Notes under the pieces: model-generated | What the model was told of the DNA's origin: nothing | What the model saw: the letters and a program-made list of their open reading frames with translations, nothing else | The model's database searches: none | Program-made: the position numbers and the translations under genes | Shown here: piece by piece, positions 8,548-16,944 of the stretch | How positions within the stretch are numbered: position 1 is the stretch's first letter | Layout of the letters: every line of letters starts with the position of its first letter | Assembly: GCF_900187855.1 (NCBI RefSeq) | Contig: NZ_FYEG01000005.1 | Coordinates: 1-64,000 of the forward strand | Length of the DNA stretch: 64,000 bases | Source of the DNA: Actinomyces minihominis | GTDB taxonomy: Bacteria; Actinomycetota; Actinomycetes; Actinomycetales; Actinomycetaceae | Direction: 5' to 3'

Positions 8548-11460
8548 CTACTTCTTCTGGGGGGTGACGAAGTTGACGAGCTTGGGAGCCCGCACGATGA
8601 TCCGCATTGGTTCTTGGTCCCCCAGGGTTCGCTTGACGGGTGAGAGCTCACGTGCCAGGGCCTCAAGGTCTTCTGCTGAGATATCGGCAGGAACCTCAGC
8701 TTTGGCACGAAGCTTGCCGTTGACTTGAACGATGCACGTCACGGTATCTTCCACCAGCAGCGACTTGTCCTCGACGACTGGGAAATCCAGCAGTGCGAGC
8801 GAGGAGTCGTGGCCCAGCTTCTGCCAGAGTTCTTCGGCAACGTGTGGGGCAACTGGGGCAACCATCAGAACCAGGGGTTCAATGACCTCCCTGGGGACGG
8901 CAGGTAGCCCGGTGAGGTGGTTGTTGAGGACGATCATGCGGGCGATAGCCGTGTTGATGCGCATGTGCTCGAACTCTTCGGTGACCTCGGTGACGGTACG
9001 GGCCAAAAGCCTGCGCGTCTGCTCATCAGCCGGCTGCTCAGTCACAGTCAGCTCTCCGGTTTGCTCGTCAATCGCATTGCGCCACAGACGCTGCAGGAAT
9101 CTGAGGGAACCTGAAACAGCCCGGGTGTCCCACGGGCGCGACAGGTCTAGCGGAGCCATTGACATCTCGAAGAGACGGAAGGCGTCGGCGCCGTAGCGGT
9201 CACACATCTCATCCGGGGTGACGGAGTTCTTCAGCGACTTGCCCATCTTGCCGTACTCGCGTTCAACCGGTTCGCCCCTGTAGGTGAAGCCGGTTTTCTC
9301 ATCGCCCTCTACCTCTTCGGCTGGAACATAGACACCGCGGGAGTCCTTGAAGGCGTAGGCCAGAATGTATCCCTGGTTGAAGAGTCGGTGGAAAGGTTCA
9401 GATGCTTCGACGTACCCCAGGTCAAAGAGAACCTTCTGCCAGAAACGTGCGTACAGCAGGTGCAGCACCGCGTGCTCAACGCCGCCTACGTAAAGGTCGA
9501 CGCCCCCCTGCGGCTTCCCCTCGCGGGGGCCCATCCAGTAGGTATCATTGGTGCGCTCAATGAGGTGCTCAGAATCGTGGGGATCCACGTAACGCAGCTC
9601 GTAGTAGCAGGAACCGGCCCAGTTAGGCATCGTGTTGGTATCGCGGCGGTAGGTTTTCAGGCCGTCACCCAAGTCCAGCTCAACATTCAGCCAGTCTTCA
9701 GCACGTGTCAGTGGGGTTTCAGGTGAGGATTCTGCATCATCTGCGGCGTAGGTCTTGGGGGAGAAGTCATCCAGGTGAGGAAGAGTTACAGGCAGCATGG
9801 ATTCAGGAAGATCATGTGCTCGACCGTCCTCGTCGTAGACAACCGGGAACGGTTCGCCCCAGTAGCGCTGGCGAGAAAAGAGCCAGTCACGTAGACGGAA
9901 GGTCGTAGTGGGCTCACCGATCTCACGGGCGGCTAGCCAGTCGATCACTTTGGCAATGGCTGCGTCCTTACCCAGCCCGTTGATCGAGAAACCATCGTGC
10001 TCGGAGTTGATAATGACGCCGTCCCCAGTCCAGGCGGACTCATCGATGCTGAAGCCCTCAGGGACCTCAACGCCCTCAACTCCGGTGGGGTCAATCGTCT
10101 GGATGATGTCAATATCAAACGCCTTAGCGAAGGCGTAGTCGCGGTCATCGTGTGCTGGAACCGCCATGATGGCCCCCGTGCCGTAGCCCATCAGGACGTA
10201 GTCAGCAACGAAGACCGGAACGAGGGTCTCATTCACCGGGTTGACGGCATAGATGCCTGTGAACACGCCGCTCTTGCCACCGGCCTCAGCCTGGCGTTCA
10301 GCATCGGTCTTAGCGGCAGCCTGTGCGCGGTACTCCGCAACGGCCTCCGTAGGCGAAGCGAAACCACCAGTCCAAGCTTCGCGAGCACCCGCAGGCCACT
10401 CGGCTGGTACAGCGTCGGTTTCTAGCAGCGGGTGCTCCGGCGAAACAACCATGAAGGTGGCGCCAAACAGGGTGTCAGGACGGGTCGTGAACACCTCTAG
10501 CTTCCCGTGGTCAGGCACTGTGAAGTTCACCTTGGCACCCTGCGACTTACCGATCCAGTGACGCTGCATCAGGCGGACCTTCTCAGGCCAGTCAATATCT
10601 GACAGTGCTTCTGCAAGCCGATCAGAGTAAGCCGTGATCCGCATGTTCCACTGGCGCAGGTTTCGTGTGAACACAGGGAACCCACCGCGCTCTGAAAGCC
10701 CCTCGGAGGTCACCTCTTCATTCGCGAGAACAGTTCCCAGCCCGGGGCACCAGTTCACCGGAGACTCAGACAGGTAGGCCAGGCGGTACTCCGAGAGAAC
10801 GTCACTTCGTTCGCCCTCGTCAAGATCAGCCCAGGAGCGACCATCTGTGGTGAGGCGCTTTCCGGACTCAAACTGAGCCACCAAATCGGCGATTGGGCGT
10901 GCCTTACCCTTCGATCCCTCTTCGTTAGGCATATCAGGGTCAAACCAGGAGTTGTAGATCTTGAGGAAGATCCACTGTGTCCACTTCACATAGTCATCAT
11001 CAATGGTGGCGAGACCGCGGCGCTGGTCATGCGACAGGCCCAGGCGACCCAGCTGCCGCGCAAAGATCTCCATCGCGTGCTCAGTTGTGACGCGGGGGTG
11101 CTGCCCGGTCTCAATCGCATACTGCTCAGCCGGCAGACCGAATGCGTCAAAGCCCAGGGTATAAAGGACGTTCTTCTGGTTCATTCGCTGGTAGCGCGCC
11201 AGAATATCCGTGGCGATATAGCCTAGGGGATGGCCAACATGCAGGCCCGAGCCCGAGGGGTAGGGGAACATGTCCATAATGAACCAGGGCTGAAGCTCAG
11301 CGCGTGGACCCGCTAGATCACCCGTCGGGTTATCAGCGTTGAAGACACCGTCACGGGCCCAGATTTCCTGCCACTTCTGCTCAATTTGTTCCGCCATCTT
11401 CGCGTCGTAACGGAAGGGGGGAGTATCCAGTGCAGATGTGGTGCGCGCGCTATCAGACAT
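8548..11460 (-). CDS. leuS: Leucyl-tRNA synthetase
   Basis: Class I synthetase of 970 residues that charges tRNA-Leu. The HIGH motif is present as H-V-G-H-P-L-G (about residue 75) and the KMSKS loop as K-M-G-K-S (about residue 740); the glycine variant also occurs in mycobacterial LeuRS, so it is not a defect. The editing (CP1) domain is present, with T-x-x-D-T-L-F-G-A-T. The C-terminal anticodon domain ends with V-N-G-K-L-R-A-K. Translation starts at an ATG behind AGGAGGAAAG. It is followed 9 bases later by the DNA glycosylase gene and is divergent from the HIT gene across a 95-base gap. Confidence 0.97.
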   Translation of the reverse strand: MSDSARTTSALDTPPFRYDAKMAEQIEQKWQEIWARDGVFNADNPTGDLAGPRAELQPWFIMDMFPYPSGSGLHVGHPLGYIATDILARYQRMNQKNVLYTLGFDAFGLPAEQYAIETGQHPRVTTEHAMEIFARQLGRLGLSHDQRRGLATIDDDYVKWTQWIFLKIYNSWFDPDMPNEEGSKGKARPIADLVAQFESGKRLTTDGRSWADLDEGERSDVLSEYRLAYLSESPVNWCPGLGTVLANEEVTSEGLSERGGFPVFTRNLRQWNMRITAYSDRLAEALSDIDWPEKVRLMQRHWIGKSQGAKVNFTVPDHGKLEVFTTRPDTLFGATFMVVSPEHPLLETDAVPAEWPAGAREAWTGGFASPTEAVAEYRAQAAAKTDAERQAEAGGKSGVFTGIYAVNPVNETLVPVFVADYVLMGYGTGAIMAVPAHDDRDYAFAKAFDIDIIQTIDPTGVEGVEVPEGFSIDESAWTGDGVIINSEHDGFSINGLGKDAAIAKVIDWLAAREIGEPTTTFRLRDWLFSRQRYWGEPFPVVYDEDGRAHDLPESMLPVTLPHLDDFSPKTYAADDAESSPETPLTRAEDWLNVELDLGDGLKTYRRDTNTMPNWAGSCYYELRYVDPHDSEHLIERTNDTYWMGPREGKPQGGVDLYVGGVEHAVLHLLYARFWQKVLFDLGYVEASEPFHRLFNQGYILAYAFKDSRGVYVPAEEVEGDEKTGFTYRGEPVEREYGKMGKSLKNSVTPDEMCDRYGADAFRLFEMSMAPLDLSRPWDTRAVSGSLRFLQRLWRNAIDEQTGELTVTEQPADEQTRRLLARTVTEVTEEFEHMRINTAIARMIVLNNHLTGLPAVPREVIEPLVLMVAPVAPHVAEELWQKLGHDSSLALLDFPVVEDKSLLVEDTVTCIVQVNGKLRAKAEVPADISAEDLEALARELSPVKRTLGDQEPMRIIVRAPKLVNFVTPQKK

Positions 11461-11555
11461 CGTTTACTTTCCTCCTGAAATGTTGCCAGTTCCAAGGTTA
11501 GCGCAGGGCCCCGACATCTCCGTTTCTCATGGGGACAATGAGAGAGAATGTACCC

Positions 11556-12002
11556 ATGAGTACTGTTTTTGAACTGATAATGGGCGGCAAGATTCCAGGG
11601 CGATTTGTCTGGTCCGATGACATATGTGTTGCCATCATGACCATCGAGCCCGTTACCACGGGCCACGTCCTAGTCATTCCACGGAGTCCAGTTGATAAGT
11701 GGACGGACCTAGAACCGGCCGACCTCGACCATCTGATGCGAGTCGCTCAGATTCTTGGCAAGGCGCAGGAACAGGCCTTTGATGTTCCACGTTCCGCTGT
11801 GATTATTGCTGGATTTGAGGTACCCCATGCTCACATCCACGTCATCCCGGCCCGGTCGGAAGCCGCAGCTTCGCTAAGTAATGCTCGAGCCGAGGACGCA
11901 GTAGCGCTAGATGAGGCCGGTCATGCTCTACGTGAAGTTCTTCGCAACCAGGGACACACGGCTCACCTGCCACTTGTCATGGAGTCCCCGAGGACGTTCT
12001 GA
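11556..12002 (+). CDS. HIT family hydrolase
   Basis: A 148-residue histidine-triad protein, probably a nucleotide (adenosine-type phosphoramidate or dinucleotide) hydrolase. The triad is seen as H-A-H-I-H-V-I-P (about residue 96); upstream are T-x-G-H-V-L-V-I-P and F-E-V-P-H. I use the ATG at 11556, since homologues start with S-T-V-F-E-x-I-M-x-G; the frame is open to an ATG at 11529. It converges with the VKOR gene, with a bidirectional hairpin between them. Confidence 0.88.
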   Translation: MSTVFELIMGGKIPGRFVWSDDICVAIMTIEPVTTGHVLVIPRSPVDKWTDLEPADLDHLMRVAQILGKAQEQAFDVPRSAVIIAGFEVPHAHIHVIPARSEAAASLSNARAEDAVALDEAGHALREVLRNQGHTAHLPLVMESPRTF

Positions 12003-12029
12003 CTCCTAAGCTGAGACCAGTAAATGAAT

Positions 12030-12068
12030 GAGGGCGACGCCGGAGTGATCCGTGATCGTCGCCCTCTT
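12030..12068 (+). terminator. Bidirectional terminator between HIT and VKOR genes
   Basis: A 10-bp perfect stem (GAGGGCGACG at 12030-12039 with CGTCGCCCTC at 12057-12066) and a 17-nt loop, followed by TTC on the plus strand. It sits between two convergent genes and can serve both. Confidence 0.75.
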
Positions 12069-12080
12069 CAATCTGGAGAC

Positions 12081-12689
12081 TTAGAACAGCTGGGCGATCT
12101 TGTCGGACATCGTGAGAACGATGGTGAGGACGACGACCAGGTAGAGAACCAGAATGATCAGCCAGGAGTAGCGCAGAACCGTTCGCCCTCTCTCTTCCGA
12201 ACCTTCACCAAGGGCGCCAGACGCCAATGCTCCTCCGAGGACCAGTGGGAGCAGACCGAGGGTTGCCACCCACATAACCATGCAGTAGGGGCAGAGAGCC
12301 TGGAACGTAGACACCGAGGCGTAGACAAAGAAGACGACGAATGCTAGCCCGGCGACAGCGCCCGCAACCATTCCCCACCACACGACCGTCGGAAGAGAAC
12401 CTCGAAACAGTAGGACTACGGCGAGGGCAGCGAGGGCTCCGAATGCCATAAGTCCCACCGCGGCATTGGGTAAGCCGAGGATGTGCGCTTCGGGAGAAAG
12501 CAGTGACGACGAGCAACCGATCAACGGGTTCACATCACAGATCAGGCTGGCTTCAGGGTCCTGAAGGATCTGCAGCTCCGACTGAATAAGCATCCCTGAG
12601 GAGAGCAGTCCAAGTATCGCAAAGGCGAGTAGCGCGAGGCCCAGACCTGGACTTGTCCACCTTGAGGCGCGAGATGAGCTGGCGGCCAT
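12081..12689 (-). CDS. Vitamin K epoxide reductase (VKOR) family protein
   Basis: A 202-residue membrane protein with five predicted helices. It has both cysteine pairs of bacterial VKOR: the loop pair in C-D-V-N-P-L-I-G-C-S (about 50-58) and the active-site C-P-Y-C (about 137-140). In actinobacteria such proteins reoxidise a DsbA-like partner and pass electrons to menaquinone, so disulfide formation in exported proteins, including pilins and surface proteins, is the likely role. No DsbA-like gene is adjacent and there is no fused thioredoxin domain. The start ATG follows AGGGGGAAAC. Confidence 0.9.
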   Translation of the reverse strand: MAASSSRASRWTSPGLGLALLAFAILGLLSSGMLIQSELQILQDPEASLICDVNPLIGCSSSLLSPEAHILGLPNAAVGLMAFGALAALAVVLLFRGSLPTVVWWGMVAGAVAGLAFVVFFVYASVSTFQALCPYCMVMWVATLGLLPLVLGGALASGALGEGSEERGRTVLRYSWLIILVLYLVVVLTIVLTMSDKIAQLF

Positions 12690-12788
12690 GTTTCCCCCTG
12701 AGCTTTCTGTTGGCTAGCTGTAACGCAGAGTGTATATGCAGGCTCGGTTGATAGGAGCAGGCTCACAGTGGGAGAGACCCATTCAGAT

Positions 12789-12818
12789 TTGCCCCGGGCG
12801 GGATACTCCTACTAGAGT
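12789..12818 (+). promoter_or_regulatory. Candidate promoter of tRNA-Lys
   Basis: TTGCCC at 12789-12794, an 18-base spacer and TAGAGT at 12813-12818, ending 40 bases before the mature tRNA. The match is moderate and the call is an inference. Confidence 0.35.
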
Positions 12819-12858
12819 TTCTATTCGTTACGAGGGTTGTTCGCAGCCCTAGAAACAA

Positions 12859-12935
12859 GCGCCATTAGCTCAGTTGGCTAGAGCAACAGACTCTTAATCT
12901 GTGGGTCCAGGGTTCGAGTCCCTGATGGCGTACCA
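12859..12935 (+). tRNA. tRNA-Lys (CTT)
   Basis: A full cloverleaf: acceptor strand GCGCCAT (12859-12865) pairs with ATGGCGT (12925-12931), D-arm GCTC, anticodon CTT inside ACTCTTAAT, T-arm GGGTTCGAGTCCC, discriminator A and an encoded CCA (12933-12935). The first acceptor pair is G1-U72 instead of G-C. An intrinsic-type hairpin follows 7 bases later. Confidence 0.97.
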
Positions 12936-12941
12936 AACCGA

Positions 12942-12975
12942 GAAGCCGCACTATCCGTTGAGATGGTGCGGCTTC
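12942..12975 (+). terminator. Terminator of tRNA-Lys
   Basis: A perfect 10-bp stem (GAAGCCGCAC at 12942-12951 with GTGCGGCTTC at 12966-12975) with a 14-nt loop immediately after the tRNA. The following bases (CTCGTTATC) are only weakly T-rich. The rest of the gap to 13209 shows no gene and no convincing promoter. Confidence 0.7.
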
Positions 12976-13209
12976 CTCGTTATCCGAACCACAGGACCCG
13001 CAGGTTCAGCCGAAAGCTAGCGGCAGACCCGAATCCAACAGGCGAGGGCGTGGCTGCGGTGTTAGCATCCAAAGAGCGGCCCCCGTCCGGTGGCTGAAGC
13101 GCGTTGTGCAACTCGACCGACCTGCGCAGAAGCGTTGTAAAACGCGCTGTTCGCAGAGCGTGCCTAGGCGGGGGTGGCCCCGCACTCGACTTAAGAAAGG
13201 GGATCACGA

Positions 13210-14214
13210 ATGTGCACCGTAGTTGTATGGGCTGATAACGGCCAGGCAGTTGTTTCCTCCAGGAACATGGACTGGTTTGAAAAAATGGACACCAAACTGT
13301 GGGTGGTACCCGCGGGGCGTGAGGTCGACGGCGCAGGGGCCGGCGATCCGAAGCCGCTGACGTGGACGTCCAAGTACGGAAGTGTCATCGCCTCCGTTTA
13401 CGACCTTGGAAGTGCCGACGGGATGAATGAGAAGGGGCTCGGCGCTCACCTGCTTTGGCTGACGCCGACTGAGTACGGGGACCGCGATCCTGACATCTAC
13501 GGCCTTTCCGTCAGCCTGTGGGCCCAGTACTACCTGGATAACTACGCCACCGTCGCGGAAGCCGTGGAGGCGTATGAGAAGGAGCCTTACCAGATCATCG
13601 CGGCGGACCTGGCGGGCCGTGAAGCTGTCGTCCACTTGCAGATCAGTGATGCGACGGGCGACGTGGCGATCTTTGAGTCGATTGGTGGAAAGATGACGAT
13701 CCACCACGGCAAGGAATACACGGTCATGACCAATAAGCCGACCTTCGATGAGCAGCTCGCCTCCTTGAAGCTCTACAAGCCTTTCGGTGGCACCCAGGAG
13801 CTGCCTGGGACCACGCAGTCCGAGGCGCGGTTCGCCCGGGCCACCTACTACCGCAACCACCTCACCACCCCGGTTACAACCGACATGGCAGTCGCCGAAA
13901 TCCTGTCTGTGCTGCGCAACGCAGCCCAGCCGTTCGGGGCAGCTTCTGAGGATCAGCCGATGATCGCTCCGACCATTTGGCGCGCAACCTTGGATCACAC
14001 GAACCTGCGCTACTACTTCGAGTCCATGTACACCCCGTACTTGATTTGGCTAGACCTCTTGGATCTAGACTTCACTCCGGGGGCGCCCGTCAAGTGCCTC
14101 GACATGATCGAGATGTCAGACCGGATCGGGGACCAGGTGGACGCCCTGGTGGACGCGGAGCTCTTTAAGTTCTCGGAACCGGTGGAAACCCACCCGACCG
14201 TGAACCCCGCGTAG
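13210..14214 (+). CDS. Choloylglycine hydrolase / linear amide C-N hydrolase
   Basis: A 334-residue N-terminal nucleophile hydrolase (bile salt hydrolase / penicillin V acylase family). After removal of Met1 the catalytic Cys2 is exposed (M-C-T-V-V). Other expected active-site residues are visible: Arg18 and Asp21 in S-S-R-N-M-D-W, an Asn in G-M-N-E-K-G-L (about 75) and Asn in T-N-K-P-T-F-D (about 176). The R-x-M-D-W form resembles the group found in Gram-negative bacteria more than the classic lactobacillus enzymes. No signal peptide is present, so it acts in the cytoplasm. The start follows GAAAGGGGAT. It sits just upstream of an amino-acid permease in the same direction, which suggests hydrolysis of an N-acylated amino acid whose product is moved by the permease. 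Bile salts, penicillin V and acyl-homoserine lactones are all possible substrates. Confidence 0.85.
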   Translation: MCTVVVWADNGQAVVSSRNMDWFEKMDTKLWVVPAGREVDGAGAGDPKPLTWTSKYGSVIASVYDLGSADGMNEKGLGAHLLWLTPTEYGDRDPDIYGLSVSLWAQYYLDNYATVAEAVEAYEKEPYQIIAADLAGREAVVHLQISDATGDVAIFESIGGKMTIHHGKEYTVMTNKPTFDEQLASLKLYKPFGGTQELPGTTQSEARFARATYYRNHLTTPVTTDMAVAEILSVLRNAAQPFGAASEDQPMIAPTIWRATLDHTNLRYYFESMYTPYLIWLDLLDLDFTPGAPVKCLDMIEMSDRIGDQVDALVDAELFKFSEPVETHPTVNPA

Positions 14215-14265
14215 AGGCGCCCGCTTCATACGTGACCGCTCAACTTCTTCAGGGGAGAACTTAAT

Positions 14266-15696
14266 ATGGGAACTCAAAGCCCGGGAACGCCGCCAGGCGG
14301 CAACGCAACGTCGGCGGGTGCTCCGAAAGGCAAGAGCTCGGACCACTCTATCGGGATGATTTCTCTGATCGCCTTCGCGGTCGGAACCATGGTCGGTGGC
14401 GGCGTGTTCGCACTGTCTGGCATGGTCGTGAAGGACGCTGGAGCCGGGGCCATCATCGCGTACATAGCGGCGGGGATCGTCATGACCCTTTCTGCGCTGT
14501 CGTTCGCGGCGGTGGCGTCCCGGGCTAAGCCAGGGGAGACCGGCTACGCGCCAATCGGCACCGTTTTATCGCCGGTGTGGCGGTTCGTGACCATGTGGGC
14601 CTTCTACATCATGGGGGTCACTGGCGTTGCGTACGTGCTGATGTCCTTTGGCAGCTATTTCCTGGTGTTCGTCCCGAAGTCGCACGCAATAATCGTCGCG
14701 ATCATCGCCGCCCTCGCCCTTATCCTCTTGAACTACGGGCCCGCGGGCCTGGTAGGTAAGGCGGAGACGGTGATGGTGGGATTCAAGCTCACCGTACTTT
14801 TGATCCTCATCGTGTTTGGTCTGAAGGCGTTCAAGCCCACGTTCTTCGACCACTGGACGCCGGACGGTATGGGCTCTGTCTTAGCAGCTACGGCAATCCT
14901 GTTCACCGCCTACTCGGGCTTCAACGTGATCACCAACATGTCGGGCTCGGTGAAGAACGCACAGAAGAAGGTGCCGCTGGCCATCGTGTTGTCGTTGGTG
15001 ATCGTTGCGGTCATCTACATCGGCGTGGCTGTGGCGCTGGTCGTGTCTGGAACGTCCTCGGAATCGGGGTTCGAAGAACACGGTCTGACTTTGGCGGCGG
15101 AGAAGCTCATGGGGCACTGGGGAGCGGTCCTGGTTGGCATAGCGGCTTTGGTCTCGACCCTGTCGGGCGCCAACGCGAACCTTCTGGGTTCCTCTGACCT
15201 GATCGTCCGCATGGCGCAAAACGGCGACATTCCCTCCAAGTTGGGGCGTCTGTCGAAGAAGGGAAACCCAATCTCGGCCGTGACCTTGTCGGGAGCGATC
15301 ATTTTGGTGCTGATGGTGGCCGCTCACCTCTCTGGCTCGGGCGGCATGAAGATGATCGTCGTGTTCACCAACGTTTCCGGCATCATTGCGCTGGTGATCG
15401 TTGACATCACGGCTGCGAAGATGGGCTTCCAAGGTTGGAAGACACCGGGAATGAAGCTGTTTGGTGGCGGCGTCATCCCGGTCCTGGCCGTTGCTGCGGC
15501 CTCTTTGCAGATCCCTTCACTCGGCGAGTGGTGGCAGGTAGTCATCGGCGTGGCTATGGTGGCGGTCGGTTTCCTGATTTGGGCCAGGCGCGCCAACTCT
15601 GACCCCCGTGACGTTCAGGACATCACGAATCATGTGTCCAACATGAGCACACCCCTGCTTCGCGTGGCATCGGCGCGCAGCAACAACCCGAATTAG
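14266..15696 (+). CDS. APC-superfamily amino acid permease/antiporter
   Basis: A 476-residue membrane protein with about 12 hydrophobic helices. The first helix has the APC signature G-T-M-V-G-G-G-V-F-A-L-S-G (about residues 43-55), typical of the basic amino acid/polyamine antiporter branch (ArcD and related), and helix 3 has K-P-G-E-T-G-Y. An N-terminal cytoplasmic tail of about 30 residues is rich in Gly, Pro and Ser. The ATG follows AGGGGAG. It starts 51 bases after the amide hydrolase gene, so the two are probably one unit. Codons look richer in G and C than in the core genes around it, which could mean transfer. Confidence 0.85.
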   Translation: MGTQSPGTPPGGNATSAGAPKGKSSDHSIGMISLIAFAVGTMVGGGVFALSGMVVKDAGAGAIIAYIAAGIVMTLSALSFAAVASRAKPGETGYAPIGTVLSPVWRFVTMWAFYIMGVTGVAYVLMSFGSYFLVFVPKSHAIIVAIIAALALILLNYGPAGLVGKAETVMVGFKLTVLLILIVFGLKAFKPTFFDHWTPDGMGSVLAATAILFTAYSGFNVITNMSGSVKNAQKKVPLAIVLSLVIVAVIYIGVAVALVVSGTSSESGFEEHGLTLAAEKLMGHWGAVLVGIAALVSTLSGANANLLGSSDLIVRMAQNGDIPSKLGRLSKKGNPISAVTLSGAIILVLMVAAHLSGSGGMKMIVVFTNVSGIIALVIVDITAAKMGFQGWKTPGMKLFGGGVIPVLAVAAASLQIPSLGEWWQVVIGVAMVAVGFLIWARRANSDPRDVQDITNHVSNMSTPLLRVASARSNNPN

Positions 15697-15709
15697 GCAA
15701 GAGAATCGC

Positions 15710-15750
15710 CGGGTGCCCCGTGGAGCCTTCACTGGGCCGCGGGGCACCCG
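15710..15750 (+). terminator. Terminator-like hairpin after the permease
   Basis: CGGGTGCCCCG at 15710-15720 is perfectly complementary to CGGGGCACCCG at 15740-15750, with a 19-nt loop. There is no T-run after it, so termination efficiency is uncertain, but it lies 14 bases after the permease stop. Confidence 0.6.
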
Positions 15751-15831
15751 CGTACCTGAGGTGGGTTGGGCATGCGGCCAGCGGTAGTATCTGGCTTGGG
15801 AGCGTGACCACTGGTTCAAGGGGGATAGTCG

Positions 15832-16875
15832 GTGAAGGGGAGTCGAGAGTCAAACCTGGGGGACGTCGCGGCCCTTGCGGGGGTGTCTCCGACTACGGTC
15901 TCCCGCGTCCTGAATAACCGCGGCTACTTGAGTTAGGCAACCAAGGACGCGGTGGCAGAGGCCATCGAGCAGTTGAACTACCGGCCCAATGAGGTTGCGC
16001 GCTCGCTGCTGGGCAAGGCGACTCGCGTGGTCGGGATTATCGTTCCCACGACCGCCCACCCTTTCTTCGGTGAGATCAGTGCCGCTTTGGAGAACGCCCT
16101 GGCAGCCCGCGGCTACCGGGCGCTCATTTGCAACAGTCAGGGCCGGCGTGACAAGGAGATCGACTACCTCCACCAACTGGAGGGACGGCGCGTCGACGGT
16201 TTGATCGTGGGCGCCCACAACGACTCAATCGAAGAGTATGAGACGACCCGGCTGCCCATCGTCATGGTGGATCGGCAGGTAGCGGACCAGATCCCGAATG
16301 TTCGAGCAGACAACCTGGAGGGTGGTCGGCTGGCCACGCAGCTGCTCCTTGACGCGGGCAGCACGCGCCCGGCTTTGATCACGTCCAGCCTGGGGCCAGC
16401 GAATCTGAGGGAGGAAGGCTACCGTCGCGCGGTCGCGCAGGCCGGAGTTGAGCCCCTGGTGGCCTGCGTGGAGTTTGGGACGCCGGAACCCCGTCACACG
16501 GAGTTGCTGTCAGCCGCCCTCGACCGGCTCCGAGATAAGGCGGACGGTGTGTTCGCGACAGATGATCTTACGGCCTGTTCGGTAGCCGACTGGGCCAGTG
16601 GCGCTGGACTGCGCGTGCCCGAAGATCTGAAGATCGTCGGATTCGACGGGACCAGCGCAATCCGGATAGCCGCACCTTGGCTCTCCACGGTTCTTCAGCC
16701 TATTTCTCAGATCGCTGCGACGGCGGTAGAGGTTCTCCTGGCGCGTATTGGCGAGGGCGGAGGGGACATCCCCCCGCGCGAATCCCTGGTACTCCCGGTG
16801 TCGGTTCTGGAAAGCCGCTCCACTGGAGGAGCCAACGCAGCGCGGCAGACGCCGCCGTCCGTGTGGAGCCTGTAA
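15832..16875 (+). pseudogene. LacI-family regulator interrupted by an in-frame TAG
   Basis: From the GTG at 15832, behind AAGGGGGA, the frame reads a normal LacI start (V-K-G-S-R-E-S-N-L-G-D-V-A-A-L-A-G-V-S-P-T-T-V-S-R-V-L-N-N-R...), with the helix-turn-helix in place. At 15934-15936 a TAG stands where homologues have Glu or another residue (G-Y-L-S-stop-A-T-K-D). The frame then continues intact to 16875 through the hinge helix (Y-R-P-N-E-V-A-R-S-L) and a full periplasmic-binding-like sugar domain. A single G-to-T change would explain the stop. Re-initiation at GTG 15952 would give a 307-residue effector domain without the DNA-binding helices. Sequencing error cannot be excluded. It probably once controlled a sugar operon, possibly the PTS genes whose remnant lies next to it. 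Confidence 0.85.
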
Positions 16876-16892
16876 CGGCCCGAGAATTGAGA

Positions 16893-16932
16893 CCGGGGGT
16901 GGGCCTCCGTGTCCTTTGAGTCCCACCCCCGG
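16893..16932. terminator. Bidirectional terminator between convergent genes
   Basis: An 11-bp perfect stem (CCGGGGGTGGG at 16893-16903 with CCCACCCCCGG at 16922-16932) with an 18-nt loop, between the LacI-like gene and the chimeric PTS gene, which face each other. Confidence 0.7.
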
Positions 16933-16944
16933 CGTCATCACCTG

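Noticed and set aside
9235-9246. K-M-G-K-S instead of KMSKS in LeuRS as a loss of function
   Set aside because: The same form occurs in mycobacterial LeuRS, so it is a lineage variant.
13204-13998. Open frame of 264 codons antisense to the amide hydrolase
   Set aside because: The forward frame has Cys2 and other active-site residues and a ribosome-binding site; the reverse has none.
15934-15936. TAG read as an amino acid (suppression or recoding)
   Set aside because: No recoding signal is visible, and a single-base nonsense mutation is simpler.
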